From the NCBI RefSeq assembly GCF_001583415.1, contig NZ_CP014475.1:2480001-2544000 (forward strand): a stretch of 64,000 bases of DNA. The letters run 5' to 3'. Origin of the DNA: Mycolicibacterium phlei. GTDB lineage: Bacteria > Actinomycetota > Actinomycetes > Mycobacteriales > Mycobacteriaceae. A program made the translations under genes and the position numbers. Positions 16,715 to 24,688 of the stretch are shown here, piece after piece; within the stretch, counting starts at the first letter, position 1, and every line of letters begins with the position of its first letter. Under the pieces are notes generated by a model. It was not told the origin of the DNA. It worked only from the letters and a program-made list of their open reading frames with translations, and did no database searches.

Positions 16715-17194
16715 ATGGATAACAACGCCGTTCTGTGGGTCATCGTCGCCGTCGCGGCGGTCGCCGTCCTCGCGCTGGTCGTGTGGCTGGCCACCAATGC
16801 GCGCACCAAACGCCGCCACGCCGAGGCCGAGAAGCTGCGCGCCGAGATCGACGAGAAGGCCCAGCAGCTGAACAAGCGGGAGGCTGTCGCGCAGGAGACG
16901 CAGGCCCGGGCCCGTGCGGCGCAGGCCGAGGCGGAGGCCAAGGCCGCCGAGGCGGCCCGCCTGCACGACACCGCGCAGACCCACCAGGAGACACTGAACG
17001 CCAAGCGCGACGAGCTCGAGGAGCAGCGCGCCCGTGCCGACAAGCTCGACCCGACGATCAAGGACAGTGACACCAAGGATCTCGACGCCAGGGACCGTGA
17101 CACCCGCGATCTGAGGGACACCGGCGTGCACGACCGCAGTCTCGATCCCCGTCACACCGGCGCCCAGACCCCGGTGAACCACCGCCGGTCGTGA
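16715..17194 (+). CDS. membrane-anchored coiled-coil protein
   Basis: A 159-residue protein; ATG 16715 follows AAGGAG with good spacing. Residues 5-25 form one hydrophobic membrane span (VLWVIVAVAAVAVLALVVW), followed by basic residues and an Ala/Glu/Lys/Arg heptad-rich region (about 30-110) that should be a long coiled coil. The tail (110-159) is highly charged with repeated D-x-D-x-R units. No enzymatic motif. The gene overlaps the HAD phosphatase gene, and a SigF-like promoter lies upstream, which suggests a cell-envelope stress role. This is inference from context. Confidence 0.7.
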   Translation: MDNNAVLWVIVAVAAVAVLALVVWLATNARTKRRHAEAEKLRAEIDEKAQQLNKREAVAQETQARARAAQAEAEAKAAEAARLHDTAQTHQETLNAKRDELEEQRARADKLDPTIKDSDTKDLDARDRDTRDLRDTGVHDRSLDPRHTGAQTPVNHRRS

Positions 17195-17883
17195 CCGCAG
17201 CAGCGACGTCGGCGGTGCTGTTCGACATCGACGGCACCCTCGTCGACTCGAACTATCTGCATGTGCACGCATGGTCCCGTGCGTTCGCCGAGGCCGGATA
17301 TCCGGTGGAGGCCTGGCGGATTCACCGCTCGATCGGCATGGACGGTGCGACGCTGATCGAGACGCTCACCCCGGGCGCCGACGAGCGCGTGCGCGCACAG
17401 GCCAAGCAGCTGCACTCGCGGTACTACGCGGACTCCGCTCCGTTGCTGCGACGTCTGCCGGGGGCCCGTGAGCTCCTGCAGGCCGTCCACCGCCTCGGTG
17501 TCCAGGTGGTCCTGGCCACCTCGGCGCCCGAGGACGAGTTGTCCATGCTGCGTGAGGTTCTCGAGGTGGAGGACCTGGTGTCGGCGGTTACGTCGGCCGA
17601 GGATGTGGACGTCGCGAAACCGAAACCGGACATCGTCGAGGTCGCACTCGAGCGCGCCGGAGTGGTGCCCGCCCACGCGGTGTTCGTCGGCGACACGGTA
17701 TGGGACATGACCGCGTGCTCCCGCGCCGGGGTGGTCGGCCTCGGGGTGCGCAGCGGGGGAGTCTCGGCTGCCGAGCTCGAAGCATCAGGCGCCCAGCGGG
17801 TTTTCGATCACCCGCTGGACCTGTGTCAGCATCTGGACGACACCCCCGTCGCCGCGCTGGCCAACATCGTCGGCGCCCGCTGA
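17191..17883 (+). CDS. HAD-superfamily hydrolase (phosphoglycolate phosphatase / beta-phosphoglucomutase-like)
   Basis: A 230-residue HAD enzyme from GTG 17191, overlapping the upstream stop. Motif I is FDIDGTLVDSN at about residues 11-21 (nucleophile Asp and general-acid Asp), motif II is in VVLATSAPEDE, motif III Lys is in DVAKPKPDI, and motif IV is FVGDTVWDM. The four-helix C1 cap lies between motifs I and II. These enzymes remove phosphate from small metabolites in the cytosol; substrate specificity cannot be read here. Coupling with the membrane coiled-coil protein is unusual for this family. Confidence 0.85.
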   Translation: MTAAATSAVLFDIDGTLVDSNYLHVHAWSRAFAEAGYPVEAWRIHRSIGMDGATLIETLTPGADERVRAQAKQLHSRYYADSAPLLRRLPGARELLQAVHRLGVQVVLATSAPEDELSMLREVLEVEDLVSAVTSAEDVDVAKPKPDIVEVALERAGVVPAHAVFVGDTVWDMTACSRAGVVGLGVRSGGVSAAELEASGAQRVFDHPLDLCQHLDDTPVAALANIVGAR

Positions 17884-17897
17884 CGGTCCCCGCAGCG

Positions 17898-19190
17898 CTA
17901 TGTCGGTGTCCAGGACACCGGCAGCCGCTTGATGCCGTGGATGAACAGCGAGAGCAGCCGTGACGGTTCGGCGGTGGCCGCGATGTCGGGCACCTGCCGG
18001 TGCAGCTCGTCGAACACCACGCTGATCTCCCGGCGGGCGAGGTTGGCGCCCAGGCAGAAATGGGCGCCGCCTCCGCCGAACCCGGCGTGCGGGTTCGGGC
18101 TGCGGCCGACGTCGAACCGCCACGGATCGGCGAACTTCGACTCGTCGCGGTTGGCCGAGCAGTACCACAGCGTGGCCTTGTCGCCGGCGCGCATCCGCAC
18201 CCCGGACACGTCGCAGTCCTCGGTCAGGGTGCGTCGCATGTAGATCACCGGCGAGGCCCACCGCACGATCTCCTCGACCGCGGTGGGCGCCAGCGCGTCG
18301 AAGTCGGCCCACCACCGATCGCGTTGCTCCGGGTATCGGGTCAGCGCCAGCATCCCGTGGCTGATCGCGTTGCGGGTGGTCTCGTTACCCGCAACCACCA
18401 GCAGGATGAAGAACGACGCGATCTCGGCCGACGTCAACCGTTCCCCGTCGACCTCGGCGGCCACCAGAGCGGTGGTCAGGTCGTCGCGCGGGGTGGCCCG
18501 GCGGTCCTCGGCGAGCGCGGTGGCGTAGGCGCCGATGTCCGTCGCCGCGGCGACGAACTCCCCGTAGTCCTGCGAGATGTCCTTATCGCCCAACCCCAGA
18601 ATCACGTTGGTCCAGTAGAAGATCCGCTCATGGTCGTCCTCCGGGATGCCCATCATGTCGCAGATCACCTGCAGCGGAAGCGGGCCGGCCAGTTCGCTGA
18701 CCAGTTCGCCGTGTCCGTCGGGATGCGCGGCGACCATCGACTCCACCAGGCGCCGGGCCCGGTCGCGCACCGAGGCCTCGGTGCGGGCCACCACCCGCGG
18801 TGTGAACGCGCGGCTGACGATGTTGCGCAGCCGCTGATGACGCGGATCGTCGGTGACGATCATCGACCCGAAGTACTCCGACAGCTCGGGATTGCCGTCG
18901 TTGATCGTGATATTCGGGCTCGAGCTGAAGATGTGCGGATGCCTGCTGGCGAACCACACGTCGTCGAAGCGGGTGAGCGCCCAGTGGCCCGCACCCACCT
19001 CCACACCCGGGACCTCCGGTGCCGGGTGAAACGACACCGGCGCCTCCCGGCGCAGCGTCGCGAACGCGCCGTCGCGGTAGTCGTCGGGTTTCGTCCAGAA
19101 CGACCACGACCCCAGGTCGATCTCGGACAGCGGCACCCGCGGTGGTGGGGCTCCGTTCACCCGGGTCATCTGCGCGGCCGCGGTGCTCAC
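17898..19190 (-). CDS. cyp124: cytochrome P450 CYP124 (methyl-branched lipid/sterol omega-hydroxylase)
   Basis: About 430 residues from GTG 19190 (ATG 19169 is an alternative), like M. tuberculosis CYP124 (428). The opening LGSWSFWTKPDDYRDGAFAT, the I-helix VVAGNETTRN, the AVEEIVRW ExxR region and the haem loop GGGGAHFCLGANL are all close to Rv2266. CYP124 hydroxylates the terminal carbon of methyl-branched chains including phytanic acid, vitamin D-type and cholesterol side chains, using ferredoxin electrons. No ferredoxin gene adjoins it. It converges with the HAD gene and is downstream of a decayed GT39-type gene. Together with CYP125 20 kb away it gives two sterol side-chain oxidases in this window. 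Confidence 0.88.
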   Translation of the reverse strand: MSTAAAQMTRVNGAPPPRVPLSEIDLGSWSFWTKPDDYRDGAFATLRREAPVSFHPAPEVPGVEVGAGHWALTRFDDVWFASRHPHIFSSSPNITINDGNPELSEYFGSMIVTDDPRHQRLRNIVSRAFTPRVVARTEASVRDRARRLVESMVAAHPDGHGELVSELAGPLPLQVICDMMGIPEDDHERIFYWTNVILGLGDKDISQDYGEFVAAATDIGAYATALAEDRRATPRDDLTTALVAAEVDGERLTSAEIASFFILLVVAGNETTRNAISHGMLALTRYPEQRDRWWADFDALAPTAVEEIVRWASPVIYMRRTLTEDCDVSGVRMRAGDKATLWYCSANRDESKFADPWRFDVGRSPNPHAGFGGGGAHFCLGANLARREISVVFDELHRQVPDIAATAEPSRLLSLFIHGIKRLPVSWTPT

Positions 19191-19239
19191 CTGGCCGAGC
19201 GTAGCCGAGCCGGTGAAAACCGTTCGCACATTGGGCGCT

Positions 19240-19784
19240 TCACATCACGGTCAATGTCCTCGTCTGCGCCCAGATGTGCTCCCACGGTTGCCGGCGCCCC
19301 GTCAACAGGTATGCCGCGATCTCGTCGTTGATCTCGGCTACCTCGCGGGTGTCGGCGAAGTACGGACTCAGCATGCCCGGGTCACGCCCGACGAACAGCG
19401 CGGCGTCGTCGTCCTCGGGCGGCGGCGCGAAGTATCCGTAGCTGCGGTTCGTGCTGAACGCCCGCGGCAGGTCGTAGCGGCCCGCGTACCCGTCCGCATA
19501 GGCGGCGACGATGTAGGACTCGCCGGCATCCGCAGCGCGACCACCGAACCGGGCGCCACGATGTCGACGAGGCCCGCCAGCGCCGGTGTCAGCGGCGGCT
19601 GGTCCGCCGACCCCCAGGCGAGGTGATGGCGGCCGATCGCGAGCATGTACACCTCGTCGAACCAGTAGTTGGCGCCCAACGTCGCGGCGGCACAGTGCAA
19701 TACGGCGGTGACACCGGCGATCGGAAGGATCACGCGCCACGCCGGATCAGGCACGGCTTCGGAACGGGCTCCGACCACGTCCAC
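19240..19784 (-). pseudogene. remnant of a GT39/PMT-like membrane glycosyltransferase with a large internal deletion
   Basis: Reading from GTG 19784, about 85 residues encode the N-terminal start of a multi-span GT39 protein: PAWRVILPIAGVTAVLHCAA then NYWFDEVYMLAIGRHHLAW and QPPLTPALAGL, the conserved DE loop of dolichyl-phosphate-mannose-type transferases. Near 19,525 the frame changes and, without the ~300 central residues, the C-terminal soluble end follows: SYGYFAPPPEDDDAALFVG and EHIWAQTRTLTVM. A deletion has fused the ends out of frame, so no functional enzyme remains. The family would transfer sugars from polyprenyl carriers across the membrane. Confidence 0.72.
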
Positions 19785-19790
19785 CCACGG

Positions 19791-19796
19791 TAGTGT
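19791..19796 (+). promoter_or_regulatory. -10 element (TAGTGT), leaderless promoter
   Basis: TAGTGT followed by 6 bases and the ATG at 19803 fits the TANNNT leaderless arrangement. It overlaps the region just upstream of the divergent GT39 remnant's start. Confidence 0.5.
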
Positions 19797-19802
19797 CTGG
19801 TC

Positions 19803-20762
19803 ATGACACTCGGCATCGACGCTCAGGTGCTCGACGAGATGGCGCCGCTGCTGGCCGCGATCGGGGAGTCCGAGCCGCTGGCCGTCGGTGACGTGGAGGG
19901 GCGACGGCGCGACGGCCACCGCATGTTCGACACGGTGGCCGCCCGGCGCGCGGCGCCGACCGGTGTCGGGGTCACCGACTTCACGCTCACCACCGAGGAC
20001 GGCGCGACGCTGCTGATGCGCTGGTACGAGCGGGCGGGGGAGCGGCCCGGCAGCGCGGCGCTGTATCTGCACGGCGGCGGAATGATCCTCGCGCTGGAGC
20101 ACATCGGCGCGCTGTACGAGATCGCGGTGCGCGACTACGTCGCCGCCTCCGGGGTGCCGGTGCTGATGGTCGACTACCGCGTCGCCCCCGAACACCCCCA
20201 TCCCACACCGGTCGAGGACTGCTACACGGCGCTGCGCTGGTTGGTCGGCAACGCCGAGGCCCTCGGGGTGGATCCGGCCCGGATCGCGGTGATGGGCGAC
20301 AGCGCCGGCGGTGGACTGGCGGCGGGGGTGTGTCTGCTGGCCCGTGATCGCGGCGGTCCGGCGATCGCCCAGCAGATCCTGATCTACCCGATGCTCGACG
20401 ACCGCCCCGGAACGCCGGATCCTGCGCTGCAGCCGTATCTGACCTGGACGTACGACGACAACCTCACCGGCTGGGGTGCGCTGCTCGGCGACGCCGCGGG
20501 CTCCGACGCGGTGTCGCCCTACGCGGCACCGGCTCGCGCCACCGATCTGCGGGATCTGCCGCCGGCCTACCTCGACGTCGGCGATCTCGACATCTTCCGC
20601 ACCGAGGACATCGCCTACGCGATGCGGCTGGCCGACGCCGGGGTGTCGACCGAGCTGCACGTGTATCCGGGCTGTCCGCACGCGTTCGAGGCGCTGGCTC
20701 ACAACGCGGGCGTGTCGAGGCGGGCAATCAGCGACAGGGTGCGTCGCCTGCGCAACCTCTGA
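19803..20762 (+). CDS. alpha/beta hydrolase, hormone-sensitive-lipase (Lip) family
   Basis: A 319-residue carboxylesterase of the HSL group. The oxyanion motif YLHGGGM is near residue 83, the nucleophile elbow GDSAGGG near 162, an acid at DVGDLDIFR near 258 and the catalytic His in PGCPHAFE near 290. Mycobacterial Lip proteins of this type cleave short-chain esters or lipids. No signal peptide is present. A leaderless promoter sits directly upstream, and the gene diverges from the broken GT39 gene. Confidence 0.87.
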   Translation: MTLGIDAQVLDEMAPLLAAIGESEPLAVGDVEGRRRDGHRMFDTVAARRAAPTGVGVTDFTLTTEDGATLLMRWYERAGERPGSAALYLHGGGMILALEHIGALYEIAVRDYVAASGVPVLMVDYRVAPEHPHPTPVEDCYTALRWLVGNAEALGVDPARIAVMGDSAGGGLAAGVCLLARDRGGPAIAQQILIYPMLDDRPGTPDPALQPYLTWTYDDNLTGWGALLGDAAGSDAVSPYAAPARATDLRDLPPAYLDVGDLDIFRTEDIAYAMRLADAGVSTELHVYPGCPHAFEALAHNAGVSRRAISDRVRRLRNL

Positions 20763-20904
20763 CACGGCAAAGTCTCTGGCGGACAACGGAATTGACGTCG
20801 CCGACAATGTAACGATCGCCGCGCCGAGGTCGATCTAAGCCACGAGCGTGCAGCGAAGGCTGTACGACTCTGAGTTGAATCCGAACTGAACAGGAGACGA
20901 GCCG

Positions 20905-21342
20905 ATGATCCAGGCAAGAACGGCTCTGACGAAAGCGGTGTTCGGCACGGCGATCGTGGCGACCCTCGGTCTCGGCGGGCCGGTCGGCCAGGGCGCGGTG
21001 GCGTCGGCGGCACCGGCGGTGCCGGCACCGGAGAAACCGCCGGGCCACCACGACTTCTGCCCGCCCCGGTGCGACGGCCCGCGCGGACCCAAGCACGACC
21101 ACAAGTGGGGCGACAAGGGCGTGTGGTGGGCGACCAACCGCCACGACTGGTGGGACGACCGGCAGGGCCCGCCGCCGTGGGGCTGGGGTCCGCCGCCGCC
21201 GTACCACTGGCACGGCGGCCCGCCGCATCCGTTCAAGTACTGGGGTTACGACGTGACCCCGGTGTGGCACGACGGGTTCCGGCAGTGGGGCATCTGGCTG
21301 TTCGGGATCTGGATCCCGATCTTCGGCATCGGGGTGGTCTGA
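20905..21342 (+). CDS. secreted His/Trp/Pro-rich protein
   Basis: A 145-residue protein with a Sec signal peptide (residues 1-36, cleavage near VASAAP). The mature part is extraordinarily rich in His, Trp, Pro, Asp and Gly, for example HHDFCPPRCDGPRGP, KGVWWATNRHDWW and PPPPYHWHGGPP, and ends with a hydrophobic stretch GIWLFGIWIPIFGIGVV. Two cysteines lie close together (CPPRC). The composition suggests metal binding or a disordered wall protein; no enzyme motif is visible. GGAG sits before the ATG. No family name is recognised. Confidence 0.7.
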   Translation: MIQARTALTKAVFGTAIVATLGLGGPVGQGAVASAAPAVPAPEKPPGHHDFCPPRCDGPRGPKHDHKWGDKGVWWATNRHDWWDDRQGPPPWGWGPPPPYHWHGGPPHPFKYWGYDVTPVWHDGFRQWGIWLFGIWIPIFGIGVV

Positions 21343-21345
21343 CGG

Positions 21346-21822
21346 TCAGCTCCCGGCGGTGCTCTCCCCGGGGTGCTCGACGACGGCTTTGATCCGCTCC
21401 AGCGTCCGGCGCATATCCCGGATGTTGCGCCGGCGCCGGAGCTGACCGCCGAGCAGCGAGAACAGCTTCATCGGCAGCGAATCGCTGAGCCGGAACGACT
21501 CGGTGACGTCGGTGCCGCCCTCGACGGGGGAGAGCCGGTAGTGCCAGTTGTTCAGGGCCCGGTCGCCGGCGAGCACCGCGAAGCCGAACTCGCGGCCGGG
21601 CTCGCACGCGGTCACCTCGCACGTCGTCCAGTAGACGGGCCCGATCTCGTTGCGGCGGACGTGGCCGCGGAACCGGGCGCCCAGCGCGGGGCCGGTGGCG
21701 CCGCCGAGCCACTCGGCCTCGAACACCTCGGGGGAGAACCGTCCGGTGTTGCGCACGTCGGCGATCAGATCCCAGATCCGCTGCGCCGGCGCCGCCATCC
21801 GCACTGTCACTGACCCGTCCAC
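21346..21822 (-). CDS. SRPBCC (polyketide cyclase/START-like) family protein
   Basis: About 158 residues from GTG 21822. The fold begins SVTVRMAAPAQRIWDLIADVRNTG, the typical first strand and helix of SRPBCC lipid-binding proteins, followed by strands (RFRGHVRRNE, WTTCEVTACEPGREFGFAV, WHYRLSPVEGGTDVTESF) and a long C-terminal helix with a basic GGQLRRRRNIRDMRR stretch. Such proteins bind hydrophobic ligands in a cavity and may act as carriers or cyclases. The large open frame upstream to 22641 is antisense to the LLM gene. Ligand unknown. Confidence 0.75.
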   Translation of the reverse strand: MDGSVTVRMAAPAQRIWDLIADVRNTGRFSPEVFEAEWLGGATGPALGARFRGHVRRNEIGPVYWTTCEVTACEPGREFGFAVLAGDRALNNWHYRLSPVEGGTDVTESFRLSDSLPMKLFSLLGGQLRRRRNIRDMRRTLERIKAVVEHPGESTAGS

Positions 21823-21869
21823 GCGCTCAGTCTGTCGGCTCGCACCTGCGGGCACAAGGGTGGCGCGCC

Positions 21870-21875
21870 TAGCAT
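21870..21875 (+). promoter_or_regulatory. -10 element (TAGCAT), near-leaderless promoter
   Basis: TAGCAT stands 7 bases before GTG 21883, consistent with transcription starting at the start codon. It lies in the gap between the divergent SRPBCC and LLM genes. Confidence 0.5.
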
Positions 21876-21882
21876 CGGGGCG

Positions 21883-22764
21883 GTGAAGGTGCGGTTCGGG
21901 ATCGGCCTCGGCGCCGACGTCGCCCCCGGTTCCCTGGGCGAGCTCGTCGACCACCTGGAGGCCAGCGGCGTCGACTCGCTGTGGCTGTCCGAACTCGTGT
22001 ACTCCCCGGCGGTCGACCCGTTCGTCGGGATGGCCTACGCCCTGGCCCGCACCCGGGCGCTGAAGGTCGGCACCTCGGTCGCCGTGCTGCCGGGCCGTCA
22101 CCCGGTGCTGGTCGCCAAACAACTCGCCTCGCTGGCCGCGCTGGCCCCCAGGCGTGTGCTGCCGGTGTTCGGGCTGCGGTCGGCGCTGCCGGCCGAACGC
22201 GCCCTGTTCCCGGTGCCCGACGGCCGGCGGGCGGCCGTCTTCGACGAGGCGCTGACGCTGCTGCGGGCGGTGCTCGAGCGCGACACCGTGACGTTCGACG
22301 GAGAGTTCTTCAGTGTGCGCGAGGCAGCGGTGACGCCGCGGCCCGAGCCGCCGCTGGACATCTGGCTGGGCGGGCAGGCCCCGGCGGCGTTCCGGCGCAT
22401 CGGCCGCCTCGCCGACGGTTGGCTCGGCAGCTTCCTGACCCCCGCGGAGGCGCGGGCAGGCCGCGAACAGATCCAGGTCGCCGCGGCCGAGGCGGGCCGC
22501 GAGATCGACCCCGACCACTTCGGCATCAACCTGGCCGTGGCCGACGGGCAACCCGCCGACCACCTGCTCGCCGCGGTGCGCCGGCGCCGCCCCGACGTCG
22601 ACCCGGCCGAGCTCGTCGCCGCGGACTGGCCGCAGCTGCACCGGCAGATCGACGCCTACCTGGCGGCGGGGCTGACGAAGTTCGTCATCCGGCCCGCGGG
22701 CAGCGCCCCGATGCCGGAATTCGTGGACCGGTTCGTCACCGAACTGACGCCCCGGCAGACCTGA
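21883..22764 (+). CDS. LLM-class F420-dependent oxidoreductase
   Basis: A 293-residue luciferase-like TIM-barrel protein from GTG 21883. It opens with VRFGIGLGADV, then VDSLWLSEL, LKVGTSVAVLPGRHPVLVAKQLASLAAL, DGEFFSV and PPLDIWLGGQAPAAFRRIGRLADGWLG, the usual run of strands lining the F420 or FMN pocket. In mycobacteria this class mostly uses reduced F420 to move hydride to or from diverse substrates. The divergent SRPBCC gene may supply a hydrophobic ligand, but that pairing is only suggested by position. Confidence 0.85.
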   Translation: MKVRFGIGLGADVAPGSLGELVDHLEASGVDSLWLSELVYSPAVDPFVGMAYALARTRALKVGTSVAVLPGRHPVLVAKQLASLAALAPRRVLPVFGLRSALPAERALFPVPDGRRAAVFDEALTLLRAVLERDTVTFDGEFFSVREAAVTPRPEPPLDIWLGGQAPAAFRRIGRLADGWLGSFLTPAEARAGREQIQVAAAEAGREIDPDHFGINLAVADGQPADHLLAAVRRRRPDVDPAELVAADWPQLHRQIDAYLAAGLTKFVIRPAGSAPMPEFVDRFVTELTPRQT

Positions 22765-23097
22765 TCAGCGGGTGAAGGTGCCGCGGACGTCCGGCCACGG
22801 CGGCCGCTTGACCATGGCGACCCCGGCCAGCGTCGCCGACACCAGGCCCACCAGGATGCCCATCATCGCGACCCGGGTGTCGTCGACCGCGGACCGCCAG
22901 CGCACCTTGCCGTCCTTGATGACGAACACCCCGGCGGGCCGCGCCACCGGGCCGTCGGCGTGGCCCCGTGACCGGCCGCCGATCTTGGCGACCGGGAGGA
23001 TCGTCGTGCCGTCCGGGGTCTGGTAGGGCTCGCCGAAGACCCGCGACGCGTCCGGGTCGGCCTTGAGCCGCTCGAGTTCGGTGTGCAGATCCATCAA
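22765..23097 (-). CDS. GerW/YtfJ-like sporulation-family protein, membrane-tethered
   Basis: A 110-residue protein. The core (about 18-70), with GEPYQTPDGTTILPVAKIGG and RPAGVFVIKDGKVRW, is the YtfJ/GerW domain found in many non-sporulating actinobacteria. A hydrophobic segment VAMMGILVGLVSATLAGVAM (about 78-97) is a likely C-terminal membrane anchor. The start codon directly follows the stop of the upstream 72-residue gene, so they are co-translated. Role in mycobacteria is unknown. Confidence 0.75.
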   Translation of the reverse strand: MMDLHTELERLKADPDASRVFGEPYQTPDGTTILPVAKIGGRSRGHADGPVARPAGVFVIKDGKVRWRSAVDDTRVAMMGILVGLVSATLAGVAMVKRPPWPDVRGTFTR

Positions 23098-23316
23098 TCA
23101 GTCCAGCGCGAGATCGTCGTCCTCGGGGATCGGCACCTCGATGGCCTGCTCGATGAGGTCGGCCTCGTTGGCCTCCCAGGTCCGGTCGGCGGGAATCTGG
23201 GCGACGCCGCCGAAGACGTCGTCCTCGTCGTCGGGGTTCACCGGGGTCCGCTGGTCGGCAGCATCTGCTTCGGGAATGTCGGCCGCGCCGAATGTACGGC
23301 CGTCGGGATCAGTCAT
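23098..23316 (-). CDS. small acidic conserved protein (DUF5709-like)
   Basis: A 72-residue, strongly acidic, probably disordered protein (DDEDDVFGG, IPEDDDLALD). The pattern RTWEANEADLIEQ and the acidic repeats resemble the short DUF5709 proteins of mycobacteria. It is the first gene of a two-gene unit with the GerW-like protein. ATG at 23316. No biochemical role can be assigned. Confidence 0.65.
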   Translation of the reverse strand: MTDPDGRTFGAADIPEADAADQRTPVNPDDEDDVFGGVAQIPADRTWEANEADLIEQAIEVPIPEDDDLALD

Positions 23317-23524
23317 AGCCTGTCTCCGTTCCCTCTCGAGGACTATCGCTGCACCCCCAGGATAGTGATTCCGCCCGGGGTCGGGCCGGATCGTGGGAAC
23401 CGCGTCTCACCAGGGCGATGGGGGTGTTGCCAGCTACTGTGCGTACACTGCCCTTCGTCGGGGAAGGCTCTCGAAACCGAGCGGAGCTTCGAACCACCAA
23501 TCCCAACCTCAGAGGCTGCCCACC

Positions 23525-24412
23525 GTGCCAGAACAACCGACCGACACTCAAGCGGACCTCACACCGCGCTTCGAGGACGTTCAGTCGCATTACGACCTGT
23601 CCGACGAGTTCTACGAGCTGTTCCTCGATCCCACGAGGACGTACAGCTGCGCGTATTTCGAGCGCGAGGACATGACGCTCGAGGAAGCCCAGATCGCCAA
23701 GATCGACCTCTCGCTGGGCAAACTCGGCCTGGAACCGGGGATGACGCTGCTCGATATCGGCTGCGGCTGGGGCGCGACCATGAAGCGCGCCGTGGAGCGC
23801 TACGACGTCAACGTCGTCGGGCTCACCCTGAGCCGTAACCAGCAGGCCTACGTGCAGAAGGTGCTCGACGACCTGGACAGCCCGCGCAGCAGGCGGGTGC
23901 TGCTGGAGGGCTGGGAGCAGTTCCGCGAGCCCGTCGACCGGATCGTGTCGATCGGCGCGTTCGAGCACTTCGGCCGCGACCGCTACGAGGACTTCTTCAA
24001 GATGGCCTACGAGGTGCTGCCCGCCGACGGCGTGATGCTGCTGCACACCATCATCAAGCCGTCCGACGAGGAGTTCGCGGCGCGTGGCCTGCCGCTGACG
24101 ATGAAGCTGCTGCGGTTCTGGAAGTTCATCAGCGAGGAGATCTTCCCGGGCGGCGACCTGCCCAAGCCCGAGGACGTCGAGGAGCACGCCACCCGCGCCG
24201 GGTTCTCGCTCGCCCGCGCCCACCGGTTGCGCGAGCACTACGCGCGCACCCTCGACATCTGGGCGGCCGCGCTGCAGGAGCGCAAGGACGACGCGATCCG
24301 GATCCAGTCCCAGGAGGTCTACGACCGGTACATGAAGTACCTCACCGGTTGCGCGGACCTGTTCCACCAGGGCTACACCGACATCTGCCAGTTCACCCTG
24401 ACCAAGGGTTAA
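23525..24412 (+). CDS. mycolic acid cyclopropane synthase/methyltransferase (CmaA/MmaA/UmaA family)
   Basis: A 295-residue SAM methyltransferase from GTG 23525. The N-terminal [18 protein letters not shown], the SAM motif [43 protein letters not shown] and C-terminal [14 protein letters not shown]...[12 protein letters not shown] match the mycolate-modifying enzymes closely. These act on double bonds of meromycolate chains on AcpM, making cyclopropanes or methyl branches. It mixes features of MmaA, CmaA and UmaA, so the exact product is left open. It stands alone, divergent from the small acidic protein gene. Confidence 0.92.
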   Translation: MPEQPTDTQADLTPRFEDVQSHYDLSDEFYELFLDPTRTYSCAYFEREDMTLEEAQIAKIDLSLGKLGLEPGMTLLDIGCGWGATMKRAVERYDVNVVGLTLSRNQQAYVQKVLDDLDSPRSRRVLLEGWEQFREPVDRIVSIGAFEHFGRDRYEDFFKMAYEVLPADGVMLLHTIIKPSDEEFAARGLPLTMKLLRFWKFISEEIFPGGDLPKPEDVEEHATRAGFSLARAHRLREHYARTLDIWAAALQERKDDAIRIQSQEVYDRYMKYLTGCADLFHQGYTDICQFTLTKG

Positions 24413-24436
24413 CGCGCCCCCGGGTTGACCCGTAGG

Positions 24437-24688
24437 TCATCCGCGACGCAGCGCCCGCCACACCCGCAGCGGCAGCAGGCCGAGCAGCGGTGCGCGCTTG
24501 CCCAGGTCGGCGCTGTCGCGCTTGTTGAACGCCGCGGCGTACCGCTGCGCCTCGGCCGCGGTGGGGTAGCGCTTCTCACCGCGGGCCTGTCCGCACCGCG
24601 AGCACGCCCAGCGCATCGTCGCCTCGTGCGCCTCGAACGTTGGATCGTGCCCGAACACCTTGCACGCCAGTGTCTTCGGTGCGGTCAT
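24437..24688 (-). CDS. small zinc-ribbon-like protein (DUF1660-type)
   Basis: An 83-residue basic protein. Cys9 and His14 (CKVFGHD) plus CSRCG (about 29-33) could form a single zinc site, as in DUF1660-like proteins. The C-terminus (LLGLLPLRVWRALRRG) is amphipathic and basic. Its ATG overlaps the stop of the upstream sugar-porter gene by four bases, so it is translated with the transporter. Function unknown. Confidence 0.65.
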   Translation of the reverse strand: MTAPKTLACKVFGHDPTFEAHEATMRWACSRCGQARGEKRYPTAAEAQRYAAAFNKRDSADLGKRAPLLGLLPLRVWRALRRG

